A stretch of DNA of 23,827 nt, from NCBI GenBank assembly GCA_024635735.1, contig JAGXII010000094.1, positions 1 to 23,827 of the forward strand, given 5' to 3'. This stretch comes from Christiangramia sp. (lineage in GTDB: Bacteria > Bacteroidota > Bacteroidia > Flavobacteriales > Flavobacteriaceae). Positions 22,538 through 23,827 of this stretch are shown in pieces. The notes beneath the pieces are model-generated. The model was not told the origin of the DNA. It searched no databases and saw only the letters and a list, made by a program, of their open reading frames with translations. The position numbers and the translations under genes were made by a program. Position 1 is the first letter of the stretch, and every line of letters starts with the position of its first letter.

Positions 22538-23707
22538 ATGAGCAGTAGATATTTTACAGAAGAGCATGATTTATTCAGAAAGAGTTTTCAGGATTTTTTG
22601 CAAAAAGAAGTCGTCCCGCATATTGACAAATGGGAGGAAACCGGAAGAATAGAACCATTTATCTGGAAGAAATTCGGAGAAATGGGATATTTTGGTTTGA
22701 ATCAGCCAGAGGAATATGGCGGAATGGATTTGGATCTTTTCTACACCGTAATATTTCTGGAGGAATTACAGAAAATTAATTCAGGAGGTTTTGCTGCTGC
22801 CATGTGGGCCCACGCTTACCTGGCGATGACCCATCTCAAGGTGGAAGCAGACCATGAAATGAAGGAGAAATACCTCACTAATGCTATCGAGGGAGAAAAG
22901 ATAGGTTGTCTTTGTATCTCGGAGCCTTTTGGAGGTTCAGATGTTGCGGGAATGAAAACCACCGCAGTAAAAAAAGGTGATAAATACGTGATAAATGGAT
23001 CTAAAACCTTTATCACTAATGGTGTCTATGCCGACTTTTATATTGTTGCCGCGAAAACCGATCCAGGTAAGGGTAATAAAGGAATGAGCATCTTCCTTCT
23101 GGATAAGGATTTTGCAGGGATATCAGCTACCAAACTTAATAAACTTGGATGGAGAGCCTCAGATACGGCTGAACTCGCTTTTGATAATGTGGAAGTTCCG
23201 GAAGAAAATTTATTAGGAGAGGAAGGAAAAGGTTTCAATTATATTATGCAGCATTTCGCGCTGGAACGCCTGATCATGGGAATAAATGCCCATGCGAGAT
23301 CTGAGTATGCTCTGGATTATGCTATGGGTTATATGAAAGAGCGTGAAGCATTTGGAAAAACACTGGATAAATTTCAAGCATTAAGACATTCTGTGGCTGA
23401 AATGGCCAGCGAAATTGAAATGGTTAAGGAGTTCAATTATTCCATTACACATAGGTTGAATAATGGAGAATACGTGGTGAAAGAGGCTAGTATGTCTAAG
23501 TTGCTTTCCACTAAAATAGCCGATGAGGTTATTTATAAGTGTCTTCAAATGCTTGGAGGTTATGGTTATATGGAAGATTATCCAATGGCCCGTATGTTTA
23601 GAGATAGCCGACTTGGTCCAATAGGAGGAGGGACTTCTGAAATCTTGAAAGAGATTATCGCCAAAATGGTGTTGGATAATAAAGAATACAAGCCCGCAGC
23701 TAAATAG
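22538..23707 (+). CDS. Acyl-CoA dehydrogenase (LCAD/IVD-type active site)
   Basis: This 389-residue FAD flavoprotein oxidises an acyl-CoA to the 2,3-enoyl-CoA. Conserved ACAD stretches are CISEPFGGSDVAGMKTTA (126-143), GSKTFITNG (154-162), GEEGKGFNYIM (227-237), REAFGKTLDKFQ (269-280) and QMLGGYGYMEDYP (337-349). The glutamate of the EGT motif used by medium-chain enzymes is G364 here (GGGTSE), while ALERL supplies E243 at the position used as base in long-chain and isovaleryl-CoA dehydrogenases. Substrate may thus be long or branched. Length is normal. MITE copy 3 lies just upstream; no -7 box was found. The last 55 bp of the gene recur in a tandem repeat after the stop. Confidence 0.9.
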   Translation: MSSRYFTEEHDLFRKSFQDFLQKEVVPHIDKWEETGRIEPFIWKKFGEMGYFGLNQPEEYGGMDLDLFYTVIFLEELQKINSGGFAAAMWAHAYLAMTHLKVEADHEMKEKYLTNAIEGEKIGCLCISEPFGGSDVAGMKTTAVKKGDKYVINGSKTFITNGVYADFYIVAAKTDPGKGNKGMSIFLLDKDFAGISATKLNKLGWRASDTAELAFDNVEVPEENLLGEEGKGFNYIMQHFALERLIMGINAHARSEYALDYAMGYMKEREAFGKTLDKFQALRHSVAEMASEIEMVKEFNYSITHRLNNGEYVVKEASMSKLLSTKIADEVIYKCLQMLGGYGYMEDYPMARMFRDSRLGPIGGGTSEILKEIIAKMVLDNKEYKPAAK

Positions 23708-23827
23708 GAGTTTTGGCGAAAATTCATTTCAGATTATCGCCAAAATGGTGTTGGATAATAAAGAATACAAGCCCGCAGCTAAATAGGAGTTTTGGCGAAA
23801 ATTCATTTCAGATTATCGCCAAAATGG
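23652..23827. repeat. Perfect 79-bp tandem repeat, 2.2 copies, running off the window
   Basis: Units at 23652-23730 and 23731-23809 are identical, and a third begins at 23810 and is cut by the window end. Unit 1 starts inside the acyl-CoA dehydrogenase gene (last 18 codons plus stop) and includes 23 bp of downstream DNA. TTTTGGCGA (23711-23719) and TCGCCAAAA (23737-23745) form a 9-bp inverted repeat across each unit junction. It may be a real duplication or an assembly artefact at a contig end. Confidence 0.85.

Noticed and set aside
1..23827. CRISPR arrays, tRNA or rRNA genes, riboswitches, phage or insertion-sequence genes
   Set aside because: I looked for regular spacers, tRNA-like cloverleaf sequence, transposase motifs and long conserved leaders and found none. 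The only repeats are the three MITE copies, the REP-like palindrome and the 79-bp tandem repeat.

Overview
This window looks like part of a marine Flavobacteriaceae genome (Bacteroidota). The evidence is AT-rich DNA with almost no Shine-Dalgarno sequences, Bacteroidota-type promoter boxes (TAnnTTTG, twice with TTG 19 nt upstream), several signal-peptidase-II lipoproteins, a SprB-type repeat as in the gliding/T9SS phyla, and Bacteroidota-typical families (DUF1343/NamZ, DUF2851, AhpD-like next to TatC). A Gramella/Christiangramia-like genus is my guess only. There are no rRNA or tRNA genes, CRISPR arrays, phage genes or transposase genes. The window starts inside lnt and ends inside a perfect 79-bp tandem repeat, so the right end may be a contig end.

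Positions 1-7200 hold envelope genes. They are lnt (5' part, leftward), pssA (rightward), an asparagine-synthase-like gene, lptB, a sulfotransferase-like gene on the opposite strand, and a tight leftward operon kdsD-tatC-AhpD-like. LPS synthesis and export (kdsD, lptB), phospholipid head groups (pssA), lipoprotein maturation (lnt) and folded-protein export (tatC) sit together. The sulfotransferase-like and asparagine-synthase-like genes look like accessory insertions into this block. recQ is read divergently from kdsD.

Positions 9423-14812 hold a lipoprotein metzincin, a methyltransferase and a YkgJ-type cysteine-cluster protein (divergent, with overlapping start codons), a PLDc_N membrane peptide, a NamZ-like muramidase lipoprotein and a LolC/E-type permease (divergent, 6 bp apart). 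Two intergenic regions longer than 300 bp (9423-9774 and 14471-14812) each carry a copy of a 150-bp MITE-like element.

Positions 14813-23827 are all rightward. They hold a cysteine synthase/CBS-type enzyme with a terminator, an SGNH hydrolase lipoprotein, DUF2851, a PspC-like peptide overlapping a K+ channel gene, an AGCS sodium symporter with a large extra N-terminal periplasmic region, a helix-hairpin-helix protein, a third MITE copy, and an acyl-CoA dehydrogenase whose 3' end is tandemly duplicated.

The most interesting observations are: the three-copy MITE with paired hairpins and flanking direct repeats; its insertion at the cysteine-synthase promoter, which seems to have rebuilt a -7 box at the junction; the symporter carrying a SprB repeat plus a lipoyl-like domain without its lysine; a RecQ without zinc-binding cysteines; and three genes whose TAnnTTTG box ends exactly 4 nt before the start codon, suggesting leaderless mRNAs.
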